Assembly: GCA_026196475.1 (NCBI GenBank)
Contig: JAPHTA010000017.1
Coordinates: 1 to 52,175 of the forward strand
Direction: 5' to 3'
Length of the DNA: 52,175 nt
Source of the DNA: Sedimenticola sp.
GTDB lineage: Bacteria; Pseudomonadota; Gammaproteobacteria; Chromatiales; Chromatiaceae
Shown: positions 25,163 through 33,548 of the stretch, piece by piece
How the letters are laid out: every line of letters starts with the position of its first letter
How positions within the stretch are numbered: the first letter of the stretch is position 1
The notes under the pieces: model-generated
Told to the model about the DNA's origin: nothing
Seen by the model: only the letters and a program-made list of their open reading frames with translations
The model's database searches: none
Translations under genes and position numbers: made by a program

Positions 25163-26602
25163 ATGAAAGAAAAGAAAAGTACAACCTTTGAAGGAAATGT
25201 ACTTCGGTTAATCTCTGGTACTGGTATAGGACAGGTCGTGAGTTTAGCTGTTTCGCCTGTACTAACTAGGTTGTTTGCGCCTGAAGCATTTGGTATGGCG
25301 GCAATTTTTACTGCTATCACAGGAATCATTGGTTCACTCGTGTGTCTGCGCTATGAGCAAGCTATCGTACTACCGAAAGATGATGATGAGGCTGCAAATA
25401 TTTTATATCTCTGTTTGCTAGTAGCCATGGTAGTGAGTGGCTCTACATTTTTATTGATTACGTATTTTGATTCAGGCTTTTATGATATTGAACATTTAAT
25501 TCAGGTTGGTGGTTATCTGTGGCTGGTCCCCTTGTCAGTTTTGATCAGTGGCATTTATTTTATTTTTCAATTCTGGAATACGCGTACTAAAAATTATACG
25601 AGGATATCTATATCAACAGTTTCGGGAAGTATAGCAAATACTGGTACAAGCCTTTCACTTGGATCACTTGGCCACGTAACTGGAGGCAGTTTGATCCTCG
25701 CAAGCATAGGAGGGCAGATAGTATCAAGCGTAATGCTAGCGTTTCAAATTATTCGTGCTGATGGTAAGTTTTTGCTTAAAAGTTTTTCGCTGCGAAAAAT
25801 ATTATTGTGCATAAAAAGGTATAGAAAATTTCCACTATATGGTAGTTGGTCGATTCTTCTTGGCAATGGAGCTTGGTTGCTCCCAACAATATTAATGGGA
25901 GCATATTTCTCGCCGGTTTTTGTCGGATATTATGCACTTGGCTTTCGAATACTACAAGTTCCAACTAGTCTGATTGGAAGCTCAATTGGCCAAGTTTTCC
26001 TTCAAGAAAGTGCTGAGGCACAAATTAATGGTACCTTGCCTGAATTACTTGAAAGACTATTTGAAAAGCTTGTTGCATTGAGCTTGTTACCATTTCTGAT
26101 GTTAATGGTAATTGGCCAGGATATGTATGCATTCGTATTCGGTAGTGAATGGAGGGAGGCTGGACTGTATACCCAAATTCTCGCTCCATGGGCGCTACTT
26201 TGGTTTTTATCTAGCCCCTTGACGTGTCTTTTCACTGTGATGGAGAGGCAAAAGCTACAGTTAAGATGGAATGTTGCTAATTTTCTCACAAGAGTTTTGG
26301 CGATCTTTGTAGGCGTCTATTTCAATAGTTCAATTCTTACGGTTATTCTGCTTGGTTTTTTTGGTGTAATTGTATATGGGTATAAGATCGTATTAAGTTT
26401 TAGAATTGCCAAAACGCAATTGGCAAATTCAATGAAATATTTCACAAAGCAACTTTTTATTTCGGCGGTGCCTACTGGTTTTGTATTTATTTTAACAGAG
26501 TTTGAAGTCAGTACATTTTTGAGTGTAAGTGCCGCCTCCATGATTGTTTTCATAAATATTGCGTTTTTTAGTTCTAAGGCTTTAAAGGCTATTCGTAAAT
26601 GA
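25163..26602 (+). CDS. wzx: Wzx-type oligosaccharide flippase (first copy)
   Basis: This 479-residue MOP-superfamily membrane protein has about 12-14 hydrophobic segments. The N-terminal LRLISGTGIGQVVSLAVSPV followed by LTRLFAPEAFGMAAIFTA is the polysaccharide-export motif, and CLRYEQAIVLPKDDDEA is typical of one O-antigen flippase branch. It would translocate an undecaprenyl-PP-linked repeat unit across the inner membrane. A second protein of the same type, with a similar N-terminus, lies at 36969-38420, so one of them may be redundant or specific for another glycan. The ATG has no strong ribosome binding site. Confidence 0.85.
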   Translation: MKEKKSTTFEGNVLRLISGTGIGQVVSLAVSPVLTRLFAPEAFGMAAIFTAITGIIGSLVCLRYEQAIVLPKDDDEAANILYLCLLVAMVVSGSTFLLITYFDSGFYDIEHLIQVGGYLWLVPLSVLISGIYFIFQFWNTRTKNYTRISISTVSGSIANTGTSLSLGSLGHVTGGSLILASIGGQIVSSVMLAFQIIRADGKFLLKSFSLRKILLCIKRYRKFPLYGSWSILLGNGAWLLPTILMGAYFSPVFVGYYALGFRILQVPTSLIGSSIGQVFLQESAEAQINGTLPELLERLFEKLVALSLLPFLMLMVIGQDMYAFVFGSEWREAGLYTQILAPWALLWFLSSPLTCLFTVMERQKLQLRWNVANFLTRVLAIFVGVYFNSSILTVILLGFFGVIVYGYKIVLSFRIAKTQLANSMKYFTKQLFISAVPTGFVFILTEFEVSTFLSVSAASMIVFINIAFFSSKALKAIRK

Positions 26603-26688
26603 ATGGGGGAGATTTAGCGTGGTTATTAATTGGCTAACTCAATCAAATGCATATGAAAACAAAATTTATAGAGTCGTGTATATAAATC

Positions 26689-27666
26689 ATGAAACAGACT
26701 ATTAAAAAGATAACGCCAGCTTGGGCAATCAAAAGATTAAGAAAGTATAGATTAAGGCACTTAGTTGATGAGATTAATGCACTACCTATTGAGCAAATGG
26801 GTGTAGATGAAAAATCTTTTCCATGGGTTAAATTACGAGAAGGGCGTATTTTTTATGGCTTGCCAACAAGCAATGATGAACAAAAACTTTTCGGTTGCAT
26901 AAAGCGTGATATATCAAGTATTGATGAACGATGTTTTGGTGTTATTTCTGAAATTATAGATCGATATCGTGCACCTCGAAGTCTTCCGGGTGAGTTGACG
27001 CGCTTTCCAAGCCGTTATGCACCAATACGTGATCCACTGAATGACTATGATTTTTCTACCAATGTAACGAAGAAAATTGCATCAAAGTTCAATTTAAGAC
27101 AGGGTGATGTTGTTGTTGATATTGGGGCATTCCATGGCTTTGGTACTATGCGGATGGCCGACTATATCGGTGAAAATGGAAAGATTGTTGCTTTTGAAGC
27201 GAATCCGGTTTCACTTGATTTATTAAAACGAAATATAGTAGAGAATCGATTAGCTAACGTTATTGTAGTACCGAAAGCAGCGTCAAATTATACGAAAGAG
27301 GCTAGTAAATTTTATTATGATGGGGTACCTACAGGTAACTCTCTTAGGGGGGATGTATTAGAGAATCTTGGTATCAATAGCATTGTTGAGATCAAGGTAG
27401 ATGTGGATACACCTGACAATGTTTTAAGTCAGATTGGTATAGATAAGGTAAACCACGTGAGCATAACTGTTAATGGTGGTGAACCGGAAGCTTTGGAGGG
27501 TATGGCCAACACGATCAAAGCATCTGATAACTTAAGAATTACCATGCCAGGTTGGTATTACCGAGATGGAGAAAGGCTGGATGTAATATTGGAGCGTAAG
27601 CTAGTACAAATGGGACTAAGTAACGTCATTAAAGGAAAACTAGGTAGAGTCTTAGCGTGGAAGTAG
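26689..27666 (+). CDS. FkbM-family methyltransferase
   Basis: This 325-residue protein has a SAM-binding motif VVDIGAFHGFGTMRMADYI followed by VAFEANPVSLDLLKRNI and the FkbM-like EIKVDVDTPDNVLSQIG and VNGGEPEALEGM. In this copy the usual IDVEGHE-type triad is altered to VNGGEPEAL, so catalysis or specificity may differ. About 90 extra N-terminal residues precede the methyltransferase domain. It probably methylates a sugar of the repeat unit (inference). It is the last intact gene before the IS3 nest. Confidence 0.75.
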   Translation: MKQTIKKITPAWAIKRLRKYRLRHLVDEINALPIEQMGVDEKSFPWVKLREGRIFYGLPTSNDEQKLFGCIKRDISSIDERCFGVISEIIDRYRAPRSLPGELTRFPSRYAPIRDPLNDYDFSTNVTKKIASKFNLRQGDVVVDIGAFHGFGTMRMADYIGENGKIVAFEANPVSLDLLKRNIVENRLANVIVVPKAASNYTKEASKFYYDGVPTGNSLRGDVLENLGINSIVEIKVDVDTPDNVLSQIGIDKVNHVSITVNGGEPEALEGMANTIKASDNLRITMPGWYYRDGERLDVILERKLVQMGLSNVIKGKLGRVLAWK

Positions 27667-27719
27667 TACTTTGCGAGGAAGTAATGGGTAGTGATATCTT
27701 CGAGTATTAAAATGAATAG

Positions 27720-27954
27720 TTTAATGTCATTAGGTTAGGAGCCTCCTCCCCTTCGTCTAGTTGTACTATACGACTGCTTACCAATGCTGTCATAAATATC
27801 CTATACAATTTAGAAAATCGTATTCCAGTTACTTTCTATCCAAATAATATTGGATCTGACTTTAGATACTTAATTGTTAAACAGTATTTGTGCAAAAACA
27901 TTGGTGTTAAAATAACGAGTTCCCCAAGAAAAGTAGACACCTCATTACGATCTA
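27720..27954 (+). pseudogene. Truncated coding remnant cut by the outer IS3 element
   Basis: A stop-free frame runs from just after the TAG at 27717-27719 to the left end of the outer insertion sequence. It encodes a protein-like sequence containing GASSPSSSCTIRLLTNAVI and RIPVTFYPNNIGSDFRY. It has no in-frame ATG near its start, although an ATG in another frame at 27714 could be joined to it by one frameshift. The right flank of the element does not continue this frame. It looks like the 5' part of a lost gene; the product is not recognised. Confidence 0.35.
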
Positions 27955-28014
27955 TGGACTTCCCACGATCCAATAGACACTTCCGAGCTATGATTCGAGC
28001 ATAGGAGGGAGCAT

Positions 28015-28299
28015 AAGAGCAGTCAACGATATACCCCGGAGTTTAAAGAAGAAGCCGTCCGCCAAATTGTGATCCGTGGTTACTCTGTGAGCGAGGTTTC
28101 AGAGCGATGATGGGTTTCTGCACACAGCCTTTACAAGTGGGTTAAGACGGTAAAGCCAGATAAGAGTGAACAACAAGCTGCTGAGTTGATTGAAGCAAAG
28201 AGTGAAATTATAAATCTTCGTGCTCAACTGCGACGTACTGAAGAGGAGCGTGATATATTAAAAAAGGCCGCGCGGTACTTTGCCAAAGAATCCGAGTAA
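28015..28299 (+). pseudogene. IS3-family orfA remnant of outer element
   Basis: The frame reads RYTPEFKEEAVRQIV, then VSEVSER, a TGA stop at 28108-28110, and continues with VSAHSLYKWVKTVKPDKSEQ to KKAARYFAKESE. The usual RLGVS at the stop position has become stop-WVS. The expected ATG before Ser-Ser-Gln is AAG (28015-28017), so both initiation and elongation are lost. The protein would have supplied the helix-turn-helix and leucine-zipper part of the transposase. Confidence 0.85.
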
Positions 28300-28371
28300 A
28301 GGTAATCCCCCCGTAAAATAGTGGCGTTTATAAGTAGAATTTTCCAATATAGAGAGTGAAGGAGAATCTAC

Positions 28372-28638
28372 ATGAAGAAATCCCGCTACAGTGAGTCCCA
28401 GATCATCAGCATCCTCAAAGAGGCGGAGAACGGCATACCGGTAGCCGAACTCTGCCGAAAGCACGGGATGAGCGACGCCACTTTCAACAACTGGCGCTCC
28501 AAATACGGGGGCATGGATGTCTCGATGATGAAGCGCATGAAAGAACTGGAAGAAGAGAACCGTCGCCTCAAGAAGATGTACGCTGAAGAGCGGATGAAGG
28601 CGGAAATCATCCAGGAGGCGCTTGAAAAAAAGTGGTGA
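28372..28638 (+). CDS. IS3-family transposase OrfA
   Basis: This 88-residue DNA-binding subunit has the helix-turn-helix segment [19 protein letters not shown] and [17 protein letters not shown], then a leucine-zipper-like helix [18 protein letters not shown]. This matches the IS2/IS407-like branch of IS3 transposases. GGAGAA lies eight to nine bases before the ATG. The 3' end carries the slippery heptamer A-AAA-AAG (28626-28632), which allows a -1 shift into orfB to make the OrfAB transposase of about 360 residues. Confidence 0.93.
   Translation: MKKSRYSESQIISILKEAENGIPVAELCRKHGMSDATFNNWRSKYGGMDVSMMKRMKELEEENRRLKKMYAEERMKAEIIQEALEKKW
28626..28632 (+). promoter_or_regulatory. Programmed -1 ribosomal frameshift site
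   Basis: The heptamer A-AAA-AAG is in the exact reading phase of orfA (codons GAA AAA AAG TGG TGA). Slipping back one base enters the orfB frame six bases before the orfA stop. This is the standard expression signal of IS3-family elements. Confidence 0.8.
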
Positions 28639-29459
28639 GGCCGTCTCGACGCAGAGAGATGGCCAGGAAAGCGGTTGAACAGCGACAGATTTCGATCCGT
28701 ATGGCCTGTCGCCTATTCGGTATCAGTGAAACCTGCTATCGATACCAGGCCAGGCTTTCGGGTGAGAATGCCCATATAGCGGACTGGCTGCTGCGGCTGA
28801 CGACCACTCACCGGACGTGGGGTTTCGGGCTCTGTTTTCTGTATCTGCGCAATGTGAAGGGCTATGGCTACAATCACAAGCGTGTGTACCGAGTCTACCG
28901 AGAGTTAGAGCTCAACCTGTGTATCAAGCCAAAACGGCGATTGAGGCGGGAAAAGCCGGATGAACTGGCCGTGCCACGCCAGATCAATGATATGTGGTCA
29001 ATGGACTTCATGCATGACAAATTGAGAGATGGGCGTAGCTTCCGCACCTTCAATGTGATCGATGACTGCAACCGGGAGGGACTGGGTATTGAAGTGGATC
29101 TGTCACTCCCGGCGCTGCGAGTCATCCGGAGCTTGGAGCGGATTATCGAATGGCGAGGAAAGCCCAAGGCGATCCGGTGCGACAATGGACCGGAATATCT
29201 CAGTGGCAAGCTGGTAGAATGGGCCAACAAGCAGCGCATCCAGCTCCAGTACATTCAGCCAGGCAAACCACAACAGAATGCCTATGTGGAACGATTCAAT
29301 CGGACAGTCAGGCATGAGTGGCTGGATCAACACCTGTTTGAATCTATTGCTCACGCCCAGGAAACGGCAACGAAATGGCTCTGGAGCTACAATAACGAAC
29401 GGCCTAATATGGCACTTGGTGGAATAACCCCGATTCAGAAGTTAACCCGAGCTGCATGA
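28632..29459 (+). CDS. IS3-family transposase OrfB (DDE integrase core)
   Basis: This is the catalytic part of the transposase, normally made as an OrfAB fusion by frameshifting; the GTG at 28632 is a frame limit rather than a proven start. An HTH_21-type region ([20 protein letters not shown]) precedes the rve core. The catalytic triad is visible: Asp in [10 protein letters not shown], Asp in [12 protein letters not shown] and Glu in [12 protein letters not shown]. The protein ends with [18 protein letters not shown], the standard IS3 C-terminus. It appears complete. Confidence 0.93.
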   Translation: MVRPSRRREMARKAVEQRQISIRMACRLFGISETCYRYQARLSGENAHIADWLLRLTTTHRTWGFGLCFLYLRNVKGYGYNHKRVYRVYRELELNLCIKPKRRLRREKPDELAVPRQINDMWSMDFMHDKLRDGRSFRTFNVIDDCNREGLGIEVDLSLPALRVIRSLERIIEWRGKPKAIRCDNGPEYLSGKLVEWANKQRIQLQYIQPGKPQQNAYVERFNRTVRHEWLDQHLFESIAHAQETATKWLWSYNNERPNMALGGITPIQKLTRAA

Positions 29460-29500
29460 CCTCTACTTTTGAACGTCATTAAAAATAGGGGGATTACCGG

Positions 29501-29878
29501 TCAATGAAACCTTCCTTGTCACGTGAGATCGTACTGGACGCGCTGTTGATGGCAGTTTGGGGCAGAAAGCCCAACAAAAAAGTAGTCGTCCATTCAGACC
29601 AGGGATCTCAGTACGGTAGCGACGATTGGCAGCGGTTTTGTCAAGAACACAATATGCTACCCAGTATGAGTCGACGTGGGAACTGCTGGGACAATGCTGT
29701 CGCCGAGTCTTTTTTTAGTAGTCTGAAAAAAGAGCGGATTAGAAAATGTATCTACAAAACAAGAGACTTAGCGAAAGCCGATGTGTTTGACTATATCGAA
29801 GTGTTTTACAATCGAACCCGTCGACATAGCCATCTCGGCGGGGTCAGCCCAGAGGCCTTTGAGAAAGCCTCATTTTGA
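29501..29878 (+). pseudogene. IS3-family orfB C-terminal fragment of outer element
   Basis: The fragment encodes the last 125 residues of an IS3-type integrase core: VVHSDQGSQYGSDDWQRF (second Asp), MSRRGNCWDNAVAESFFSSL (Glu), then YIEVFYNRTRRHSHLGG. The first catalytic Asp and the N-terminal half are missing, having been lost to the inner element. An ATG happens to lie at 29504, but a product would be inactive. Confidence 0.85.
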
Positions 29879-29919
29879 GGGTTCGGCGTGTCATCCAGAG
29901 CGTGGGAAGTCCAATTAAA

Positions 29920-31848
29920 ATGCAAAATAAAATAAACAGACTTACACGTAGGGTAACGTTTTATATAAAAAACAAAAAAAAGATCAAATTATTAGTAGTT
30001 AGAAGTATTAACTGGATTTTTTATAAAAAATTATCTGCAGTAAGTTTAGTTAAGCGTATTGTCAGAAAATCAACTGATTTAGTTTTTTCAGAGGCGGTCT
30101 CGAAAAAGGTAATTCTAACGCTATATAAATCGCGAAAAAAATATTATAGATCTCATACTGGTGCCCGCTGGTTTCTTAAGAAAGAGCTAACCGTAGAGTC
30201 ACTATTCTTAAAACTCAATGAAGAAAGAGTTAACTATGTGATATTGAGGTGGTTTGAAGAGTTGCCAAATGTTGTAGATGGTGAGGATATAGATGTTCTT
30301 GTTTCTGATAGAGACCTCGATCTGCTACGTAGTTTTTGTGAGCCATATGATAATGGCGGACAGAAACTAGACATATATTCGGTTTCTGGAGTTTCTGGTT
30401 CTGATTATGAAGGCGCAACATATTACCCAGCCAGGCTATCAAATAAGATACTTGATTCAAGGCGATTGTATAAAGAATTGTTTTATGTTCCTAGCGATGA
30501 AATGTATTTTATTTCGTTGGCATATCATGCTGTCTTTCATAAGGGCGAAGAATCTGGTCTTCCGTATACAAAAAATCTTTCGCCAGAATATGTTTCTGAT
30601 CACGACTATCAGTCAATTTTGAGAAGGATGTCGATAAAGCTTGGTATCAAAATAGCCGACTATTCGTTTAATGGGTATTACAATCTATTGGAGAATGAAG
30701 GTTATATACCAGAGCTTGATACAAGAAGACTTTTGTCGAGAACTAATAAATGGTTAAAAGATCTCCAAAACGAAAGAGTGGTGCATAATGAGAAAGAAAG
30801 AGGAGAGTTAGTAGTTTTTATAGTAAGGGAATGGGCAGTCAAAAATAATAAAGTGGATTTTATAAAGGAGAGTTTGCAGTTAAGTGGCTTTGACATACTG
30901 TTTTCTCAATATCTAAATCCAGAAGCGTCAATTCGAACAAAGAAAAGTGTGAGAGGGGGTCAATGGGATAAGGGTCCATACCCAGTGAGTGGTGGAGACC
31001 CCGCTTTTGTTATAGTGTGTTTTGACTATGCTCCAGTAAAACCACTAGATGATCAGAAAGCTATTTATCCGCATTTAAGTAACAAAAATATTCTGGTAAA
31101 GCACAAAATCAGAGATTTAATCAATCGAGACCTTCTGTTTTTTAAACATGTAAACTGCATTCACTCATCAGATGATGAGACTGAGTCTTGGGACTATTTG
31201 CATATAGCTGTGCCAGAGCATATTAAAGAGATAATGACTCAAATAGATGACATTAGAAACAGTGGATACTTCCATGATCAAAAGATAAAGCATGTCTTCG
31301 TTAGAAATGGAACAAGAGCAAAAACAGAATTGATTGAGCACGATGGTAAATTGTGTGTTTTGAAAACATATAAACCAGGACGTGAGAGATATCTTGAGAA
31401 AGAAGCATTTGCCTATCAAACATTCAGTTCAAAAATAGGTACAGTACCACCTCTTGTTAAGAGAGGTGGTAATTACATTATTACTTCGTATTATGAAAAC
31501 GTACTGAATAACAAAACGGAAGATGAGAAAAAACGAATAATAAGAAAATACACAAAAGAAATACTAGATACAATGAAACTATTCTATGAGCATGGATACG
31601 CAATCTTAGGATTCTATCCCGGGAATCTTATTGTCACACCCGATAATCGATTGGTAGTAATTGATTACGAATTTTTACACAAGTATGAAGTTGTCCCCAA
31701 GTCATTTGCTGTTTCCTATGACGTATTAGGTGTTCCGGATGGCTTCTGTGGCGACATGCCGCGTGGTGATAGCAATCATACAATCAAGAATACATGGAAG
31801 GACTATTTGGATATGTCCATAGTGAAGAGGTATTTGCGAGACAGCTAG
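29920..31848 (+). CDS. Large protein with nucleotidyltransferase-like and kinase-like domains, function unknown
   Basis: The frame is open from a TTG at 29875 inside the IS end. The ATG at 29920, seven bases past the IS terminus, gives a natural 642-residue protein. After a basic N-terminus, residues about 85-220 resemble a polymerase-beta-type nucleotidyltransferase: YVILRWFEELPNVVDGEDI with Asp123 and Asp125, then KLDIYSVSG and LAYHAVFHKGEESG. The C-terminal region (about 465-600) resembles a protein-kinase-like fold, with candidate ATP lysine Lys482 (VLKTYK), YPGNLIVTPDN (Asn569) and VIDYEF (Asp582). The usual catalytic-loop Asp is replaced by Gly (LGFYPGN). It lies among O-antigen genes, so a role in polymer modification or chain control is possible. 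I do not recognise a named family. Confidence 0.7.
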   Translation: MQNKINRLTRRVTFYIKNKKKIKLLVVRSINWIFYKKLSAVSLVKRIVRKSTDLVFSEAVSKKVILTLYKSRKKYYRSHTGARWFLKKELTVESLFLKLNEERVNYVILRWFEELPNVVDGEDIDVLVSDRDLDLLRSFCEPYDNGGQKLDIYSVSGVSGSDYEGATYYPARLSNKILDSRRLYKELFYVPSDEMYFISLAYHAVFHKGEESGLPYTKNLSPEYVSDHDYQSILRRMSIKLGIKIADYSFNGYYNLLENEGYIPELDTRRLLSRTNKWLKDLQNERVVHNEKERGELVVFIVREWAVKNNKVDFIKESLQLSGFDILFSQYLNPEASIRTKKSVRGGQWDKGPYPVSGGDPAFVIVCFDYAPVKPLDDQKAIYPHLSNKNILVKHKIRDLINRDLLFFKHVNCIHSSDDETESWDYLHIAVPEHIKEIMTQIDDIRNSGYFHDQKIKHVFVRNGTRAKTELIEHDGKLCVLKTYKPGRERYLEKEAFAYQTFSSKIGTVPPLVKRGGNYIITSYYENVLNNKTEDEKKRIIRKYTKEILDTMKLFYEHGYAILGFYPGNLIVTPDNRLVVIDYEFLHKYEVVPKSFAVSYDVLGVPDGFCGDMPRGDSNHTIKNTWKDYLDMSIVKRYLRDS

Positions 31849-31977
31849 CTGTTGGATCTCTGGTTTCTGGAAGTATAAAAAAGATTGCTTGTACGATCAT
31901 ATTGCGTTCATTCGCGCTGAGAAAGCTTTGTATAGACTCAGCTAGCTAGTACTTTTGTTATATAGGGATAGAAAAGC

Positions 31978-33372
31978 TTGCCTTTGATTATCAAAACCGG
32001 CACTTCGCTTACAAGTGAGCAGAAGTATATTTGTAATATAATATTCTACGAGTTTTTAGGTCTCGAGTGGGAGCATGAAACTGCAGAGATCGATGATGTA
32101 TGTATCTGTCTCCATGGTGAGCCAGGCAAAGTACGTATGCCTGACGTGTTTTTCAGACGTGCGTATTCGAAATGGTTATCAGCAGACTCCTTGCCAATAT
32201 TGCCATTGACGATATGGAATTCAAAGGAGTTAGAAACAAAGATTTGTCTTGTTGATCATAACGTGCCGGTAATTTATGGTGATGGCATTTATCACTCAAA
32301 TATGAGAAAGCGGGAAATTTATTTGCCAATCGACGTTATTGGCTCAGCATTTTTTATGCTTTCACGCTATGAGGAAGTCGTAAAAAAAACTGAACGTGAT
32401 CAACATAAACGCTTTTACGCGACTGCATCATGTGCATATAGCGAGAAATTCATAAACCGGCCGATTGTCGATGAGTATGTTGAAATACTATGGTCAACAC
32501 TATCTAAGCTTTGGACACGGCTTGAGCGAAAGGAGAAAAAAAACATACTTCGTGTCACCTGCGATGTAGATCTTCCATATTCAGTTAACTATTCAATTAA
32601 ATGGATGGGCAAGGGGCTGTTTGAAGATATTCTAAGAAATAAAAATCCACGACTAGCTTTGTACAATCTCTATACTCGAATTCGCGCCATACGAGGTGAC
32701 TTTGAGGATGATATTTACCTAAATAACATTTACTGGATGATGGATGTAAATGAGAAGGAAGGTAACTCCATAACTTTTTACTTTATATCATACAATGGGC
32801 ACTCTCTAGATGGTTGGTATAGACTTGATGAGCCGGTTATTTCTCGTTTATTGAGGGATATATATAATAGGGGGCATAAGATTTGCTTACATCCAAGCTA
32901 TAATAGTTATTTAAATGCTGAGCAAATACAGCAGGAAGTGAACATATTACGCCAAGCGCTAGAAAACAATGGAATTCAATTTGAATGTATTGGTAGTCGG
33001 CAGCACTATTTGCGTTGGGAGCCTTCAAAGACAAGCTCTATATTGGAAGCTGCAGGTATAAAGTACGATTCAACACTTGCATATGCAGATCATTCGGGTT
33101 TTCGTTGTGGAACAAGCAGGGAGTTCACGATGTTCGATGTAATATCGCATTGCGAAATGAGTATTAAGCAACAACCATTAATATTAATGGAGACAACAAT
33201 CGTTGAAGAACACTACCAGGCCCTTGGGTATACGGACGTAGCTCTGCAGTACATGTTGACACTTAAAGAACGAGCTCTGGCTATAGGCGGCGAGTTCACG
33301 TTGCTTTGGCATAATTCATCTCTAGATGATAATGAAGCAAGGTGTATGTATCTAGAATTGATAAGACATTAA
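31978..33372 (+). CDS. Polysaccharide deacetylase-like protein (DUF7033-type N-terminus)
   Basis: This 464-residue protein has an N-terminal domain of about 120 residues, possibly DUF7033 (recalled from family, not searched). The C-terminal NodB-like half has the metal-binding aspartate region LRVTCDVDLP near residue 200, histidine-containing HKICLHPSYNSY near residue 300, RQHYLRWEP, and a closing FTLLWHNSS. Polysaccharide deacetylases remove N- or O-acetyl groups from glycans. The start is TTG with no clear ribosome binding site, so the N-terminus is uncertain. It is probably a repeat-unit-modifying or cofactor-independent carbohydrate esterase of the operon. No signal peptide is visible, suggesting cytoplasmic action. 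Confidence 0.68.
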   Translation: MPLIIKTGTSLTSEQKYICNIIFYEFLGLEWEHETAEIDDVCICLHGEPGKVRMPDVFFRRAYSKWLSADSLPILPLTIWNSKELETKICLVDHNVPVIYGDGIYHSNMRKREIYLPIDVIGSAFFMLSRYEEVVKKTERDQHKRFYATASCAYSEKFINRPIVDEYVEILWSTLSKLWTRLERKEKKNILRVTCDVDLPYSVNYSIKWMGKGLFEDILRNKNPRLALYNLYTRIRAIRGDFEDDIYLNNIYWMMDVNEKEGNSITFYFISYNGHSLDGWYRLDEPVISRLLRDIYNRGHKICLHPSYNSYLNAEQIQQEVNILRQALENNGIQFECIGSRQHYLRWEPSKTSSILEAAGIKYDSTLAYADHSGFRCGTSREFTMFDVISHCEMSIKQQPLILMETTIVEEHYQALGYTDVALQYMLTLKERALAIGGEFTLLWHNSSLDDNEARCMYLELIRH

Positions 33373-33548
33373 GATCACCTGGTAGACCTATCTACATGCG
33401 ATCTAAGTCGTATTCTTAGACTTAGTTAACATGTAGAAAAAATAGTTATTTTCAAAGGTAACTATACTTGTCTGGCCTATGTTCGAATTCATATGAAGTG
33501 TAGTAAAAAATGGAAGGCATTAGTTGGCATATCGCCAAATAGAAGTGA

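Larger units (their letters stand above)
28301..29498 (+). mobile_element. Intact IS3-family insertion sequence (inner)
   Basis: This 1198-base element is bounded by the perfect inverted terminal repeat GGTAATCCCCC (28301-28311) and GGGGGATTACC (29488-29498). It carries orfA and orfB in the -1 frame arrangement with an A-AAA-AAG slippery site. No target duplication is visible. Its left border is the end of the outer orfA and its right border is mid-orfB of the outer element, so the insertion was accompanied or followed by an adjacent deletion. All catalytic residues appear present, so it may still be active. Confidence 0.88.
27955..29913 (+). mobile_element. Decayed IS3-family element (outer), split by a second IS3 element
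   Basis: The ends are an imperfect inverted repeat beginning TGGACTTCCCACG on the left and ending CGTGGGAAGTCCA on the right, with the TG...CA termini expected of IS3 elements. Inside are a mutated orfA (28015-28299) and only the last 125 codons of orfB (29501-29878). The middle of the element is replaced by another IS3-family element at 28301-29498, and about 150 codons of orfB are missing. No target-site duplication is visible at the outer ends. The element is inactive. Confidence 0.85.

Noticed and set aside
28295-29502. Target-site duplication around the inner IS3 element
   Set aside because: Left flank (GTAAA) and right flank (GGTCA) do not match, so no duplication is claimed; an adjacent deletion is inferred instead.
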